Source of the DNA: Candidatus Alcyoniella australis
GTDB lineage: Bacteria; Lernaellota; Lernaellaia; JAVCCG01; Alcyoniellaceae
NCBI GenBank assembly: GCA_030765605.1
Contig: JAVCCG010000048.1
Coordinates: 1 to 64,000 of the forward strand
DNA: 64,000 nt
Reading direction: 5' to 3'
Position numbers and translations under genes: made by a program. The notes under the pieces are model-generated. The model did not search any database and was not told the DNA's origin. It saw only the letters and a program-made list of their open reading frames with translations. Positions 7,363 through 16,384 of this stretch are shown here, one piece after another (within the stretch, counting starts at the first letter, position 1; the number at the start of each line of letters is the position of its first letter).

Positions 7363-9509
7363 TGACCTGGTTGCAATCGGCCCTCAGCGGCGCATGGCGT
7401 TTTCTGCGGCGCAACTACGCGATGCTCTATTCGGCGGCCCTGCTGCTGATGATCGTCTTGGGCGTAATCGGCGGACCCAATTCGCGGCTGATCGATATCG
7501 AGCTGTGGAAGCTCGGGGTGATCTTCTGCGGCGCGCTGTTGCTGATCTTCAAACTGTTGCGTTACTTCCGCCGCGAGACGCGCTCGACCTTCGACACCCT
7601 GGAGATCGGCATCCTCAGCGTGGCCGTGGTCAATTCGATTATCCAGAGTTCCGGCGGCGTGTCCGGCCAGCTCTACCCGATCAACTACATGCTGGTCGTT
7701 TTGATCGTCGCCTTTTCCACGATTCCGATCGGGCTGCTGTTCTCGGCGATTCTGGCCGCGACTGAGCTTGGGCAGAAGCTGTATTTGGGAATCGAGCCGA
7801 TCGAAATGTTGCAGGTGCTATATCACTTCTGCTTCATGCTGCTGTTTTGTCTGGGATTGGGAATCTTCCTCAAACTCGAGCGCGACCAGGTCAAACGAGC
7901 CCAGGCCGTCCTGGCCAAACTACGACATGACGCGGTGGATCTGGCCTCGCGCGCCGGAACCCACGACGAGCTGGCCTCGCTCAGCCGCGACGCCAAGGAT
8001 CGCAGCACGGTGCGCAAGGTATTCTCCCTGGACGAGGAGCTGTACACAGTACTGACGATCGCCCAGCGGGTCTTCGGCGCGTACAGTGCGGTACTGCTGC
8101 TGCTCGACCCTGACAGCCGCTACCTGCGCGTGCGGATGCAGATCAGCGGTTCCAAGCACGTGTGCGACGTGGAGTCGATCAAGCTTTCGCAGACAGCCCT
8201 GAACTGGGTAATCAAACACGGCACCCACCTGGCGCTGCCCACGATCCGCGACTCCGACCAATTGGGCTACTACAAACGGCGCGAGCGCGTGCGTTCGGTG
8301 CTCGCCGCGCCGGTGCTCCGGCTCGAATCGCCGACCGGCGTACTGGTCGTGGACAGCCTCGAGGAATCGTCTTTTGACCGCCGCGACGGGCGCGTGCTGG
8401 GCAGCTTCGCTCAACTGATCTCGCAGTCGATCGAGCAATCCCGGCTCAACGCGGAGCTCGAGGCCGAAAAGAGCGAGTTCGCGGCGTTCTTCAAGGTCAG
8501 CCAGGGTCTCACCAGCAGCCTCGAACTATCGAACCTGGGCAGGATCGTACTCGAATCGGCGCAGAGCATTCTGGACTACGGCTCGGGTTTGATGGTGTTG
8601 CTCGAATCGGACGGCAAGCAAGCCTGGATCGAATCGACCCGTGGCAGATTCGCCGATGAGTTGGCCGATAAAAAGTTCGATCTCCGCGAGGGCCTCGTCG
8701 GATGGTCGATCACCAACCGCAGATTCCTGGCCTATGCCGACATCCGGGAGTGGGAGCGTTCGCTGAAAAAGAGCAGACGTCGACCGCTGCTCTCCAACAA
8801 TCTAAAACTGCGCGACGTGGGCAGCTTGCTGTGTATCCCGCTGTTGCACCTGGACCGCGGCATCGGCGCAATTGTCCTTGCCTGGCGCAAGCCGCGCTCG
8901 TTCTCCGACTTCGAACAGAAGATCATGCGCGTGTTCGCCGACCAGTGCACACAGGCGCTGGTAAACGCGCGGATGTACCTGCGTATGGAGCAGATGGCCA
9001 CCACCGACGGATTGACCAACCTGGCCAACCATCGCATCTTCCAGGAGTTCCTCGTGCGGGAGCTGGCACGGGCCGAACGCATGCCCACGCAGATCAGCCT
9101 GGTAATGGTCGATATCGACCACTTCAAACTGGTCAACGATACTTACGGTCACCCGGCGGGAGACGAGGTTCTGCGCAGGCTCGCGGCGCTGCTGGGCTCC
9201 TCGGTTCGTCGGATCGATCTCGCTGCGCGCTACGGCGGCGAGGAGTTCGCGATCGTACTGCTGAACACCAACGCCGAGGGAACGATCAAGTTCAGCGATC
9301 GTTTGCGCAAGGCGGTCGCCAACATGCGCATCCCCTTTGAACAAAAGACGCTGAAGATAACAATCAGCGTGGGGATCGCCTGCTATCCCGACGATGCACT
9401 GACCAAGCCGGATCTGATCGAGATGGCCGACAATGCGCTGTATTTTTCAAAGAACAATGGACGCAATCGTGTAACCCACATCCGCGATCTTTCCGCAAAG
9501 GACGACTGA
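7362..9509 (+). CDS. Membrane-bound GAF-GGDEF diguanylate cyclase
   Basis: About 715 residues. An N-terminal region with several membrane helices (about 15-170) is followed by a coiled-coil linker, two GAF-like sensor domains (roughly 230-375 and 385-540) and a C-terminal GGDEF domain. The active-site loop is RYGGEEF (near 623), with the product-inhibition I-site RRID exactly five residues before GGEEF, so an active, feedback-controlled cyclase making cyclic di-GMP is expected. VDIDHFKLVNDTYGHPAGD supplies the metal/GTP contacts. ATG at 7362 overlaps the FtsB-like stop (TGATG). The link with a division protein suggests coordination with cell cycle or envelope state, but that is inference. Confidence 0.9.
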   Translation: MTWLQSALSGAWRFLRRNYAMLYSAALLLMIVLGVIGGPNSRLIDIELWKLGVIFCGALLLIFKLLRYFRRETRSTFDTLEIGILSVAVVNSIIQSSGGVSGQLYPINYMLVVLIVAFSTIPIGLLFSAILAATELGQKLYLGIEPIEMLQVLYHFCFMLLFCLGLGIFLKLERDQVKRAQAVLAKLRHDAVDLASRAGTHDELASLSRDAKDRSTVRKVFSLDEELYTVLTIAQRVFGAYSAVLLLLDPDSRYLRVRMQISGSKHVCDVESIKLSQTALNWVIKHGTHLALPTIRDSDQLGYYKRRERVRSVLAAPVLRLESPTGVLVVDSLEESSFDRRDGRVLGSFAQLISQSIEQSRLNAELEAEKSEFAAFFKVSQGLTSSLELSNLGRIVLESAQSILDYGSGLMVLLESDGKQAWIESTRGRFADELADKKFDLREGLVGWSITNRRFLAYADIREWERSLKKSRRRPLLSNNLKLRDVGSLLCIPLLHLDRGIGAIVLAWRKPRSFSDFEQKIMRVFADQCTQALVNARMYLRMEQMATTDGLTNLANHRIFQEFLVRELARAERMPTQISLVMVDIDHFKLVNDTYGHPAGDEVLRRLAALLGSSVRRIDLAARYGGEEFAIVLLNTNAEGTIKFSDRLRKAVANMRIPFEQKTLKITISVGIACYPDDALTKPDLIEMADNALYFSKNNGRNRVTHIRDLSAKDD

Positions 9510-9517
9510 GGCGCCCA

Positions 9518-10456
9518 GTGAGACATACAACCGTTGATTCCCGGCCGTTCGACGTGGTCTGCCTGGGCTACAACTCGGTCGACCTGATCTGCTGCATCGA
9601 GCGCTTTGTGGAACACGGCAAGAAAACACAGATGACCGCGTTGCATAAACAGGGCGGCGGACAGGCTGCGACCGCCGCGGTTGCAGTGCAGCGCCTGGGC
9701 TTTAGGGCGCGCTATTTGGGAAAATTCGGCGGCGACGAGCTCGGCTGCTTCAGCCGGCAGACCCTGATCGACCTTGGCATCGAAACCCAGGGCTGCGTGC
9801 ACGCCGCGCCGCATGTAGCGAACCAACTGGCGATCGTGCTCGTCGACGAGCTCAGCGGCGAACGCACCATCGCCTATCACCGGTCTCGGGAGTTGGAGCT
9901 GCTGCCCGGCGAACTTCAGCGCGAACACGTAACATCGGGCCGAATGCTGCTGTGCGATTCGCACCAGATCCCGGCCCTGTTCGAGTCTGTGGGCTGGGCA
10001 CGTGAGGCGGGCATGTGCGTGGTGCTCGATGCCGAGCGCACGCCGCCGGGGATCGAGCGGCTGCTCGAGCTCGTGGATTACATCGTCTCGGACAGCAGCT
10101 TCGTTTGCACCATCACCGGCATCGACGATAAACGCCGGGCGCTGGCCCAGCTGGCGCGCATGCACGGCAAGGGCAATCCCGTGGTGATGACCGACGGCCG
10201 CAACGGCTCGTTGGCATGGCACGAGGGGCGGATCGTCGAAGCGGCGGGCTTTGATGTAAAGGTTTGCGACACTACCGGCGCGGGGGACGTGTTCCACGCG
10301 GCATTTGTCTGCGGACTGCTGCACGGCTACGACCTGCCGCGCCTGCTGACGTTCTGCAACGCGGCGGCAGCGCTCAAATCGACGCGGCTGGGCGGCAGGG
10401 ACGGGATTCCCGACCGCGAGACCCTGCTGCGTTTCATCGCGGACAACGGCAGATAA
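9518..10456 (+). CDS. PfkB-family carbohydrate kinase (second copy)
   Basis: A GTG start, 312 residues, 8 bases after the cyclase stop. It has the PfkB N-terminal GGGQAATAAVAVQRLG signature and the C-terminal DTTGAGDVFHAAF motif with the catalytic Asp (near 255). The lid region resembles ribokinase-like sugar kinases. The substrate is not recognisable. It shares the plus-strand run with GH4 and the first kinase, although four unrelated genes lie between. A convergent terminator hairpin follows. Confidence 0.8.
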   Translation: MRHTTVDSRPFDVVCLGYNSVDLICCIERFVEHGKKTQMTALHKQGGGQAATAAVAVQRLGFRARYLGKFGGDELGCFSRQTLIDLGIETQGCVHAAPHVANQLAIVLVDELSGERTIAYHRSRELELLPGELQREHVTSGRMLLCDSHQIPALFESVGWAREAGMCVVLDAERTPPGIERLLELVDYIVSDSSFVCTITGIDDKRRALAQLARMHGKGNPVVMTDGRNGSLAWHEGRIVEAAGFDVKVCDTTGAGDVFHAAFVCGLLHGYDLPRLLTFCNAAAALKSTRLGGRDGIPDRETLLRFIADNGR

Positions 10457-10458
10457 TA

Positions 10459-10491
10459 GAAAAACAGCCCCGGCAGTAATGCCGAGGCTGT
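10459..10491 (-). terminator. Intrinsic terminator of the Asp-rich lipoprotein gene
   Basis: ACAGCCCCGGCA (10464-10475) pairs with TGCCGAGGCTGT (10480-10491) with one mismatch and a GTAA loop. On the minus strand it is followed by a run of T, matching the end of the 10522-11052 gene. It may also weaken plus-strand readthrough. Confidence 0.7.
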
Positions 10492-10521
10492 CGATGACTT
10501 GGTCTTTGAATTTGGTTCGCG

Positions 10522-11052
10522 TTATTTAGCGACCGGCTCGATCACCTCGAAAGCGAAGTTGTCCGGATCGCTGATCGCGCCGCAGTTGTCCTCGAGCTGA
10601 ACGTTGACAGCGTGGTCGCCCACGGCCAGTCCGCTGGGGCCCGCGTCATCGCCGATATACAGCTTGACGAAGTCGTCCACGCAGGGGAAGCCGTCGGCCA
10701 CGTCCTCGGCGGTCAACGCGATCGTGCTCCAATCGCCGCCGTCAAGCTGCACCCAGATCTGACCATCGACCAGGTTGCACTCCAGATCTGCGTAAACAGT
10801 GCCGAAATCGAACGCGTCGTCAGTGTCGATCACCAGCGGCGTAGTCGTGGTCTCGGTATCGTTGATCCAGAAGCGGAACTCGAGAATTCCCGGAGGGGAG
10901 TTGTCCGTGCAGTCGTCGTCATCGTCGTCGTCGATCGGAGGATTGGTATCGTCATCGTCATCGTCGCCCTCGTCACAGGCGACCGTTGCAAACAGCATCA
11001 TTGCGGCAACGATCGATACGGCTAAGATCAGCCAGAATTTGCTCTTCATCAT
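10522..11052 (-). CDS. Lipoprotein with poly-Asp linker, unknown function
   Basis: A 176-residue protein. The signal peptide ends MLFATVAC, a good lipobox. Mature Cys is followed by two poly-Asp runs around a short TNPPI spacer, then a globular domain of about 130 residues with paired Cys and an Ig-like pattern (ILEFRFWIND, WVQLDGGDWSTI, HAVNVQLEDNCGAI). Such Asp-rich spacers after the lipidated Cys recur in this window (24064 and 34234 genes) and probably hold the domain away from the membrane or bind Ca2+. GGAGAAAA precedes the double ATG. The gene stands alone between two terminators or gaps. No family recognised. Confidence 0.6.
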   Translation of the reverse strand: MMKSKFWLILAVSIVAAMMLFATVACDEGDDDDDDTNPPIDDDDDDDCTDNSPPGILEFRFWINDTETTTTPLVIDTDDAFDFGTVYADLECNLVDGQIWVQLDGGDWSTIALTAEDVADGFPCVDDFVKLYIGDDAGPSGLAVGDHAVNVQLEDNCGAISDPDNFAFEVIEPVAK

Positions 11053-11142
11053 TTTTCTCCAACATTAAGTGGTGGATTGTTGTAAGCAAAATACAATAAA
11101 CCGTAAAACCTCCGCAAGGGAATTATCTTGGGGTTAAACGGC

Positions 11143-11625
11143 TCAATCCTTGTCTTCGCCGGAATCCTGTGATTCTTCGTCGACCACGCTCCACATATCG
11201 TCTTCCTGAACTATCTCGCCCGGCGACAGATCCCAGGTATCTTTTGACATCTTCACTTCCTCATGCTCTTGAGGAGAAGCAAGAAGCTTCATCACCTGTT
11301 CGTAGATCTCTTTCTTCGGAATCCGGTGTTTCTCGAACACCATGTCGACTGCCTGGCGGACGGTCGGGGCTTTGCGCACGGCCTCGATGATATCGTTGTG
11401 AACGTCGGACACTGTGAGCGGTCTGTCCTCAAGCTTGATCGTGCGCGGCACCGTGGCGAGCCTGATGATCCAGCGGACGATCACCAGTACGCAGCACAAG
11501 CAGAAAAGCGCGATGGTCACCGGAAGCTCATAGGGCTCCAGGCTGTAGATGTGCTGCGGCGAAAACAGGTGGTAAGCCAGCGATGCAATTGCCAACATCA
11601 GCGTCGACAGGGCTAGTTTCAGCAA
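11143..11625 (-). CDS. Small membrane protein with acidic cytoplasmic tail, unknown
   Basis: A 160-residue protein with two N-terminal membrane helices (about residues 3-20 and 35-55), then a soluble region of about 100 residues ending in an acidic tail (DEESQDSGEDKD). The segment HNDIIEAVRKAPTVRQAVDMVFEK is helical and charged. No family recognised. It has its own promoter region and is divergent from the lipoprotein gene at 11748. Confidence 0.5.
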   Translation of the reverse strand: MLKLALSTLMLAIASLAYHLFSPQHIYSLEPYELPVTIALFCLCCVLVIVRWIIRLATVPRTIKLEDRPLTVSDVHNDIIEAVRKAPTVRQAVDMVFEKHRIPKKEIYEQVMKLLASPQEHEEVKMSKDTWDLSPGEIVQEDDMWSVVDEESQDSGEDKD

Positions 11626-11747
11626 ATTTCCAACTCACTGTATTGTGTCTGGTCTTTATTACCAGTCAGCGGCTTGTCGGGTCAATCCAAGATAATCGTT
11701 AAGCAATGGGCTTGCCAGCATCAATCACCGGTCTATATTGTTTGACG

Positions 11748-12785
11748 ATGCTATATAGATCGATTTCTATCCTGGCGACGCTGTTGGCGCTGATAATGAT
11801 CCCGGCCTGTTCGTCGCGCGATCAACGAAGCCTCAAACGATTCGCGGACGAGCAATCGGCCCTGGTGGTGATCGTTCCGCAGACGCTGGAGGTCTCGCAA
11901 GTGATCGACGTCGGTGTGGCTGCGGACGCGCTGCACCGGCGGATCGACTACGATTCCAGACGATTCATTGAGATCTTCGTCGCCGAGATGTTGCAGGCAT
12001 CCGATGTTCCCGCTCACGAGCGCAGCGAGGATCAACAGGACGCGCCGACCCTCCGGCCCTACGACGGTCCGCCGATCGAGTCGACTATTGACCGCGATCA
12101 GTACTTGTCGCTGCTCTCGCGCAACCGCGCCGTGGCGCTGGTCGAACCCCTGGAAGGGGACGAGTTCCAGCGGCTGTGGGAAGAACCGCAAGATGTTCCA
12201 CGCGGCGGCGAGCTGTTGTACGACGAGCAGGCCAGGGTACCCGGCCCGAACCTGGCGCCGCGGGTCTACCGCATCAAACACCGTCCGCGTTCCCAGCGCG
12301 GCAGGCTCGGGCTGTATTGCGTGGAGCTGATCCGCGACAACGATTCCAGCCGGGTCTACCGCGGACTGGCCCTGGACAAGCTGACGCAGCGCGGCCGATC
12401 GGGATTCGTCGTGGTGGCGGACGTTCTGAAGCTCGAGCTGGTCTGTGGCCCGCAAGGCTGCGATCTACGCTACTGCGTTGCGGCAATGGCGCTGGACGTG
12501 GAACACGGCTCGCTGTTGGCCTTCCAGGTCATCCGCGGTTCGGCGCAGGGCGATCCGAGTCTGCCTGGGCCGGGCCTGCGTCAGATCGACACAGTGCAGG
12601 CGGCCATGGCCGGACCGCTGCAAAACTCGTTGGACCTGCTCGCCCAGCGCTGCTCCGCCAAGTCCGCGGCCGTGGTCGGCCTGCTCGACGAAGAGGACAT
12701 GAAATCATTGGCGCGGCTGTGGGCGTTCGAGAATCTCAACCAGCTTGAACAGCTCGGCCCGCCGGGCAGCCGGGAGATGAATTGA
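11748..12785 (+). CDS. Probable lipoprotein, unknown function
   Basis: About 345 residues. The start at 11748 is chosen because it gives a standard signal peptide (MLYRSISILATLLALIMIPAC) ending in a Cys that could be lipidated; an in-frame ATG at 11706 adds 14 residues. Neither has a clear Shine-Dalgarno. The mature protein has a possible CsgG/LpoB-like alpha-beta pattern (SALVVIVPQTLEV, FIEIFVAEML), a CGPQGCDLRYCV cluster of three Cys and no repeats. Its stop overlaps the TTG start of the SurA-like gene, so the two are translationally coupled and probably act together at the outer membrane. Function unknown. Confidence 0.5.
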   Translation: MLYRSISILATLLALIMIPACSSRDQRSLKRFADEQSALVVIVPQTLEVSQVIDVGVAADALHRRIDYDSRRFIEIFVAEMLQASDVPAHERSEDQQDAPTLRPYDGPPIESTIDRDQYLSLLSRNRAVALVEPLEGDEFQRLWEEPQDVPRGGELLYDEQARVPGPNLAPRVYRIKHRPRSQRGRLGLYCVELIRDNDSSRVYRGLALDKLTQRGRSGFVVVADVLKLELVCGPQGCDLRYCVAAMALDVEHGSLLAFQVIRGSAQGDPSLPGPGLRQIDTVQAAMAGPLQNSLDLLAQRCSAKSAAVVGLLDEEDMKSLARLWAFENLNQLEQLGPPGSREMN

Positions 12786-13420
12786 ACCATCGGGGCGCCG
12801 GGACGCTGATCATCGCATTGCTGATCGTCTGCCTGCTGTGCGGCCCGGCGTGGGCCAAGCTGATCGACAAGATCGTGGCCACGGTCGATTCCGAGGTGAT
12901 CACGCTCAGCGACCTGATCCGCCTCCGTAAGATCGTCGAGCGTACGCAAAACAGCCTGCTCCAGATCGACGTCGTGCTCGAACAGGGAACGCTCAAGGGA
13001 GTGCTCGACGAACTGGTGATCCTCACTTTGGTCTATCGCCAGGCGGTGAAGCTCAACCTGACCGATTACGACGAACAGCAGCTGCAAAGTGACTTCGAGC
13101 ACTTCAAAGATGGCTTCGCCGATCAGCAGCAATTCGAGCAATTCATCTACAGCAACGGCTGGCGGACCCAGGAAGATCTGCTGGAGGTCTTTAAACGCTA
13201 CATCGTAGCCCAAAACTTCGTGGCCAAACGCGTCAACCTACAGGTGGAACTGCGGCTGAACAGCTACTACGAGGAGAACAAGGAAGATCTGTACGGCGGA
13301 GCGTTGCTTAACCAGATCGAGGACCGAGTGCGCAAGGATCTGTACAACGAGGAACTCAAGCGCTGGTGGGAGGAACTGACGCGCAATGCGCAGGTCAAAA
13401 TCATGCCCACGCCTCTTTAA
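12782..13420 (+). CDS. SurA-N-like periplasmic chaperone lacking a PPIase domain
   Basis: A TTG start inside the preceding stop gives 212 residues. The signal peptide (residues 1-25, LLIVCLLCGPAWA) is followed by KLIDKIVATVDSEVITLSDL, the standard opening of SurA/PpiD-type chaperones, then a helical body. There is no parvulin PPIase domain and the protein ends after a helix that in SurA precedes or follows the PPIase units. Minimal SurA-N proteins are known in many bacteria and assist outer-membrane protein or lipoprotein folding. The coupled upstream lipoprotein could be a dedicated client. Confidence 0.65.
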   Translation: MNHRGAGTLIIALLIVCLLCGPAWAKLIDKIVATVDSEVITLSDLIRLRKIVERTQNSLLQIDVVLEQGTLKGVLDELVILTLVYRQAVKLNLTDYDEQQLQSDFEHFKDGFADQQQFEQFIYSNGWRTQEDLLEVFKRYIVAQNFVAKRVNLQVELRLNSYYEENKEDLYGGALLNQIEDRVRKDLYNEELKRWWEELTRNAQVKIMPTPL

Positions 13421-13447
13421 TAGCGTCGAGAAATCGAGGGGGACTCG

Positions 13448-13636
13448 ATGAAGAAATTAATCGTTATCCTGGTGATCCTGGCGTTCATCTTCGCACTGCT
13501 CGCAGCGATACGGCAGCTTCCCGAGCCGGTTCAGACCTACGTCGACCAGAAATTGGAGCAGTGGTTCCCGGCCAAGGACAAGCTCGAGAATCAGCGCGAT
13601 AACTACCTCGATCAGGCACAGGAAGCGTCCGACTAA
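13448..13636 (+). CDS. Small single-pass membrane protein
   Basis: A 62-codon gene with GAGGGGGA upstream of ATG. It has one membrane helix (residues 3-21) followed by an amphipathic acidic tail (DQKLEQWFPAKDKLENQ). Short, well-started and following the SurA-like gene by 27 bases, so it looks real, but there is no recognisable family. Its stop overlaps the end of the convergent 13633 gene by four bases. Confidence 0.5.
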   Translation: MKKLIVILVILAFIFALLAAIRQLPEPVQTYVDQKLEQWFPAKDKLENQRDNYLDQAQEASD

Positions 13637-16146
13637 CCCTCAGCGTCAGACGTGTCTGCCGGAGCCCCGGCTCCTGCGGCCAACATCAGCAGCAGCGCCA
13701 GAGCATAGGCCGCGGCGGACAACCACAACGTGCCGGTGAAACCGTAGAGCTTGTTGGTCAGCAGAGCGACCGAGGTGGCCACTGCGCCTGCCGATCCGTT
13801 GAGACCGAAAGCCATCGCCGACAGCCGCGGCCCGCTGCTCTTTGCCAGCATGTTCAGACAGATCGGCAGCGGCATGCCCATAAAGAATCCGATTGACCCG
13901 ACGATCAAGGCCGAGACTACGATGCGTAGGCTCAGCGGCAGGAAGATCAGCGCGCGCAACAGCCCGGGGACGGCGTATGCGCAAAACAGGATCGCCGCCA
14001 AGATCGCCACGAACGCCAGCGCCGCCTTGCGGCCGTGGAAACTTCCGCCGAACAGGCTGCCCAGTCCGGAGGCGAAAAGCATCACGCCCAAAACGACCAG
14101 CACGGCCCAGATCGGCGAATCCAGGAACATCTGGAAGCGCTGGATCAACACGATCTCGGTCAGCAGGTAGCCCAACCCGAGGGCCATGGCGTAGAGCATC
14201 AGCACTCCGGCGCGGCCGGGATTGCGCACACGCTTACGCGCAAACAGGCCGACTCCGAGTAACAGCGCCGGCAGCACGCCGAGCAACAGGGCGAAGATCG
14301 CCACCCTGCGAATCACCCGCCAATGCTCATCTCGCGCCTTGAACACGTCGTAGGGAAACGGCTTCTCGTCCGTGATCAGCGACATATTGTGTGTCGTGGG
14401 CGGAGCCAGCTTCGCCAGGCCGATTCCGCTGACCGCCGCCTCGTAAACCGACCCTGTATGGAACCCAGGGAACGCCGACCAGCGCACCCGCCGGGCAGGG
14501 GAGTTGTGCATGCGCCAGCTTTTGTCGAGCCAGGCCAGTTCCTCGTCGGTGAACGGCGTCTTTTTAATTAGAATTGAGACGTACTTACTGCCAGCGATCC
14601 AGGTATAGACCAGGATCTGTCGCGACAGGTCCTGGGCGCCGAAACGATCGGTCAGCACGCGTCCCGCAGTGAGAACGATCCGCGCGATGCCGTACGGCGC
14701 CTTTTCCGACAGCGCACGCTCCTCAAGCACAATCACCCCGCGGTCGTTCATGTGATCGAAGTAGCTGCTAAACGCCTCATAGGTGTGCAAATATTCCGGC
14801 GGTCCGACGTCGCCCACAGTGCGAATGCGGTGGGTGTTGAGCATGGTGATCATGTCGAAAGACCGCTTGCTGTCGGCCAGATATGCGCGGGCGTCCATTG
14901 CGCGGATTTCCATGTCGTCGTAGGCATGGCCGCTGACGTCTCCGTCATAGATCTCGGTCATCAGTTTGACGATCGCCGGGTTGATCTCAACGCCGACCAC
15001 GCGGCCGTTGGTTCCGGCGGCAATTTTAGCCGGCTTGGTGATACCCTCGGCGGCCGGACCGACGATCATCACGTCCTTGGGCTCGTACAGGGTATGGCCC
15101 GGATCGCTGATAGCCCGCAGCGTCGGCCAATGGCGACTCAGTGCCGCCGATAGTCCGGAGTCCAACACCCGCAACGCGCGAGACGGCGGCGAGAGATCGA
15201 AACGTTCCGGGATCATGGCGCGCCGCACCCGCTGGTCCGGATCCATTACGTGCATCAGGCCCACGGGCAGCCGCCGATCATGACGATGCCTGGCGGGCAG
15301 GTTGCGGGTGAAATGATCGTTGGGGTATCCGTTGTAATACACAACGTAGCGCGAGCGGCGCTTGACCACATCCACGCGCTCGATCAGGCTGCCCAATCCG
15401 CGCTTATAGACCGTCTCGTCGGAGGGTTGAGATCTCCTCTCGCGCGCCAAACGGCTATAGATCTTGTTGCGGTCCTCGGGATTCTCCCGCACCTGCTGCG
15501 CCACGTTGAGCCAATCGAATCGCTGGTTGGTGATGATCCCGAAAATCGCCATGCCGGCGATCAGCCCGGCCACGATCTGTGCGGCGATCAGCAGTCGTAG
15601 GCTGGCCTTGGTTCTGTTGGTGATCATCAATGCGATAAACGCGCCGATGCTCACCAGCAGCAGCACACTGCCTTCCTCGCGCAGCAACGGCAGGCACAGC
15701 GTCGTGGCCGCCACGCCCAGGGCGGCGCCGACCAAATCCGCAAAGTAGACCTTGTGGCACGGATGAAGCGTGAGCTGAATCGAGATGATCAGGCTGCCCA
15801 GAATGAACGGCGATGCCAACGCCAGCTCGATCAGCGCCGTGCGCGACGGGAAGAGCATGATCAGCGCCAGGCTGGCCAGAACCGAGACTGGCATAGCCCA
15901 TCCGGCGGTGACCGCGACCTGCATCGCATTGCGCGAGGGGACTATCGAGGCCACGATTCCGCCCAGCCCGATCCCCAGCAGCGCCATGGAGATCACCTGG
16001 CAGGCTTGCAGGTAATTTACGGTGAAAGTTATCAGCTGAAAAAAGACGGTCTCGAACAGCAGCATCCATAGCGCGCACAGCGCGACAATGGTCAGCGTCT
16101 TCCTGTCCACAGCCGTGTTAAATTGTTCCACAAAAGGCTCTTTCAA
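13633..16146 (-). CDS. Polytopic membrane protein with spermine-synthase-like domain
   Basis: About 837 residues from a TTG at 16146 that has AAGGA upstream; longer starts up to 16218 are possible. It has an N-terminal bundle of membrane helices (to about residue 220), a soluble domain of about 330 residues and a second bundle of at least five helices. The central part is a Rossmann methyltransferase-like fold of the spermidine-synthase type (VMIVGP, VVGVEINPAIVKL, MDARAYL). The glycine-rich loop and the catalytic Asp expected after the MDARAYL strand are missing (DMITMLNTHR), so aminopropyl transfer is unlikely. Such double-bundle fusions are widespread and uncharacterised. Confidence 0.65.
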   Translation of the reverse strand: MKEPFVEQFNTAVDRKTLTIVALCALWMLLFETVFFQLITFTVNYLQACQVISMALLGIGLGGIVASIVPSRNAMQVAVTAGWAMPVSVLASLALIMLFPSRTALIELALASPFILGSLIISIQLTLHPCHKVYFADLVGAALGVAATTLCLPLLREEGSVLLLVSIGAFIALMITNRTKASLRLLIAAQIVAGLIAGMAIFGIITNQRFDWLNVAQQVRENPEDRNKIYSRLARERRSQPSDETVYKRGLGSLIERVDVVKRRSRYVVYYNGYPNDHFTRNLPARHRHDRRLPVGLMHVMDPDQRVRRAMIPERFDLSPPSRALRVLDSGLSAALSRHWPTLRAISDPGHTLYEPKDVMIVGPAAEGITKPAKIAAGTNGRVVGVEINPAIVKLMTEIYDGDVSGHAYDDMEIRAMDARAYLADSKRSFDMITMLNTHRIRTVGDVGPPEYLHTYEAFSSYFDHMNDRGVIVLEERALSEKAPYGIARIVLTAGRVLTDRFGAQDLSRQILVYTWIAGSKYVSILIKKTPFTDEELAWLDKSWRMHNSPARRVRWSAFPGFHTGSVYEAAVSGIGLAKLAPPTTHNMSLITDEKPFPYDVFKARDEHWRVIRRVAIFALLLGVLPALLLGVGLFARKRVRNPGRAGVLMLYAMALGLGYLLTEIVLIQRFQMFLDSPIWAVLVVLGVMLFASGLGSLFGGSFHGRKAALAFVAILAAILFCAYAVPGLLRALIFLPLSLRIVVSALIVGSIGFFMGMPLPICLNMLAKSSGPRLSAMAFGLNGSAGAVATSVALLTNKLYGFTGTLWLSAAAYALALLLMLAAGAGAPADTSDAEG

Positions 16147-16384
16147 TGCTTTTCCTTCAAGCCATTGCGCCAAGTTGTGGAAGAGTATCAAGGAGCCCCA
16201 AACGGGGCAACAATCCAAAGCGTTTACACGTTTTCTTCATATTTCGCTCTATACATTAAGTGCGGCCCTTGCTTATAATACGTGCTTGGCGCTATTTCCC
16301 GATGCAATGGAATAATAAGTATTTTAACTTAAGCGCGGCCGTTAATCGCGGGCGTCAAGTCGGCGAAGAACTCTTAGGAAGATA

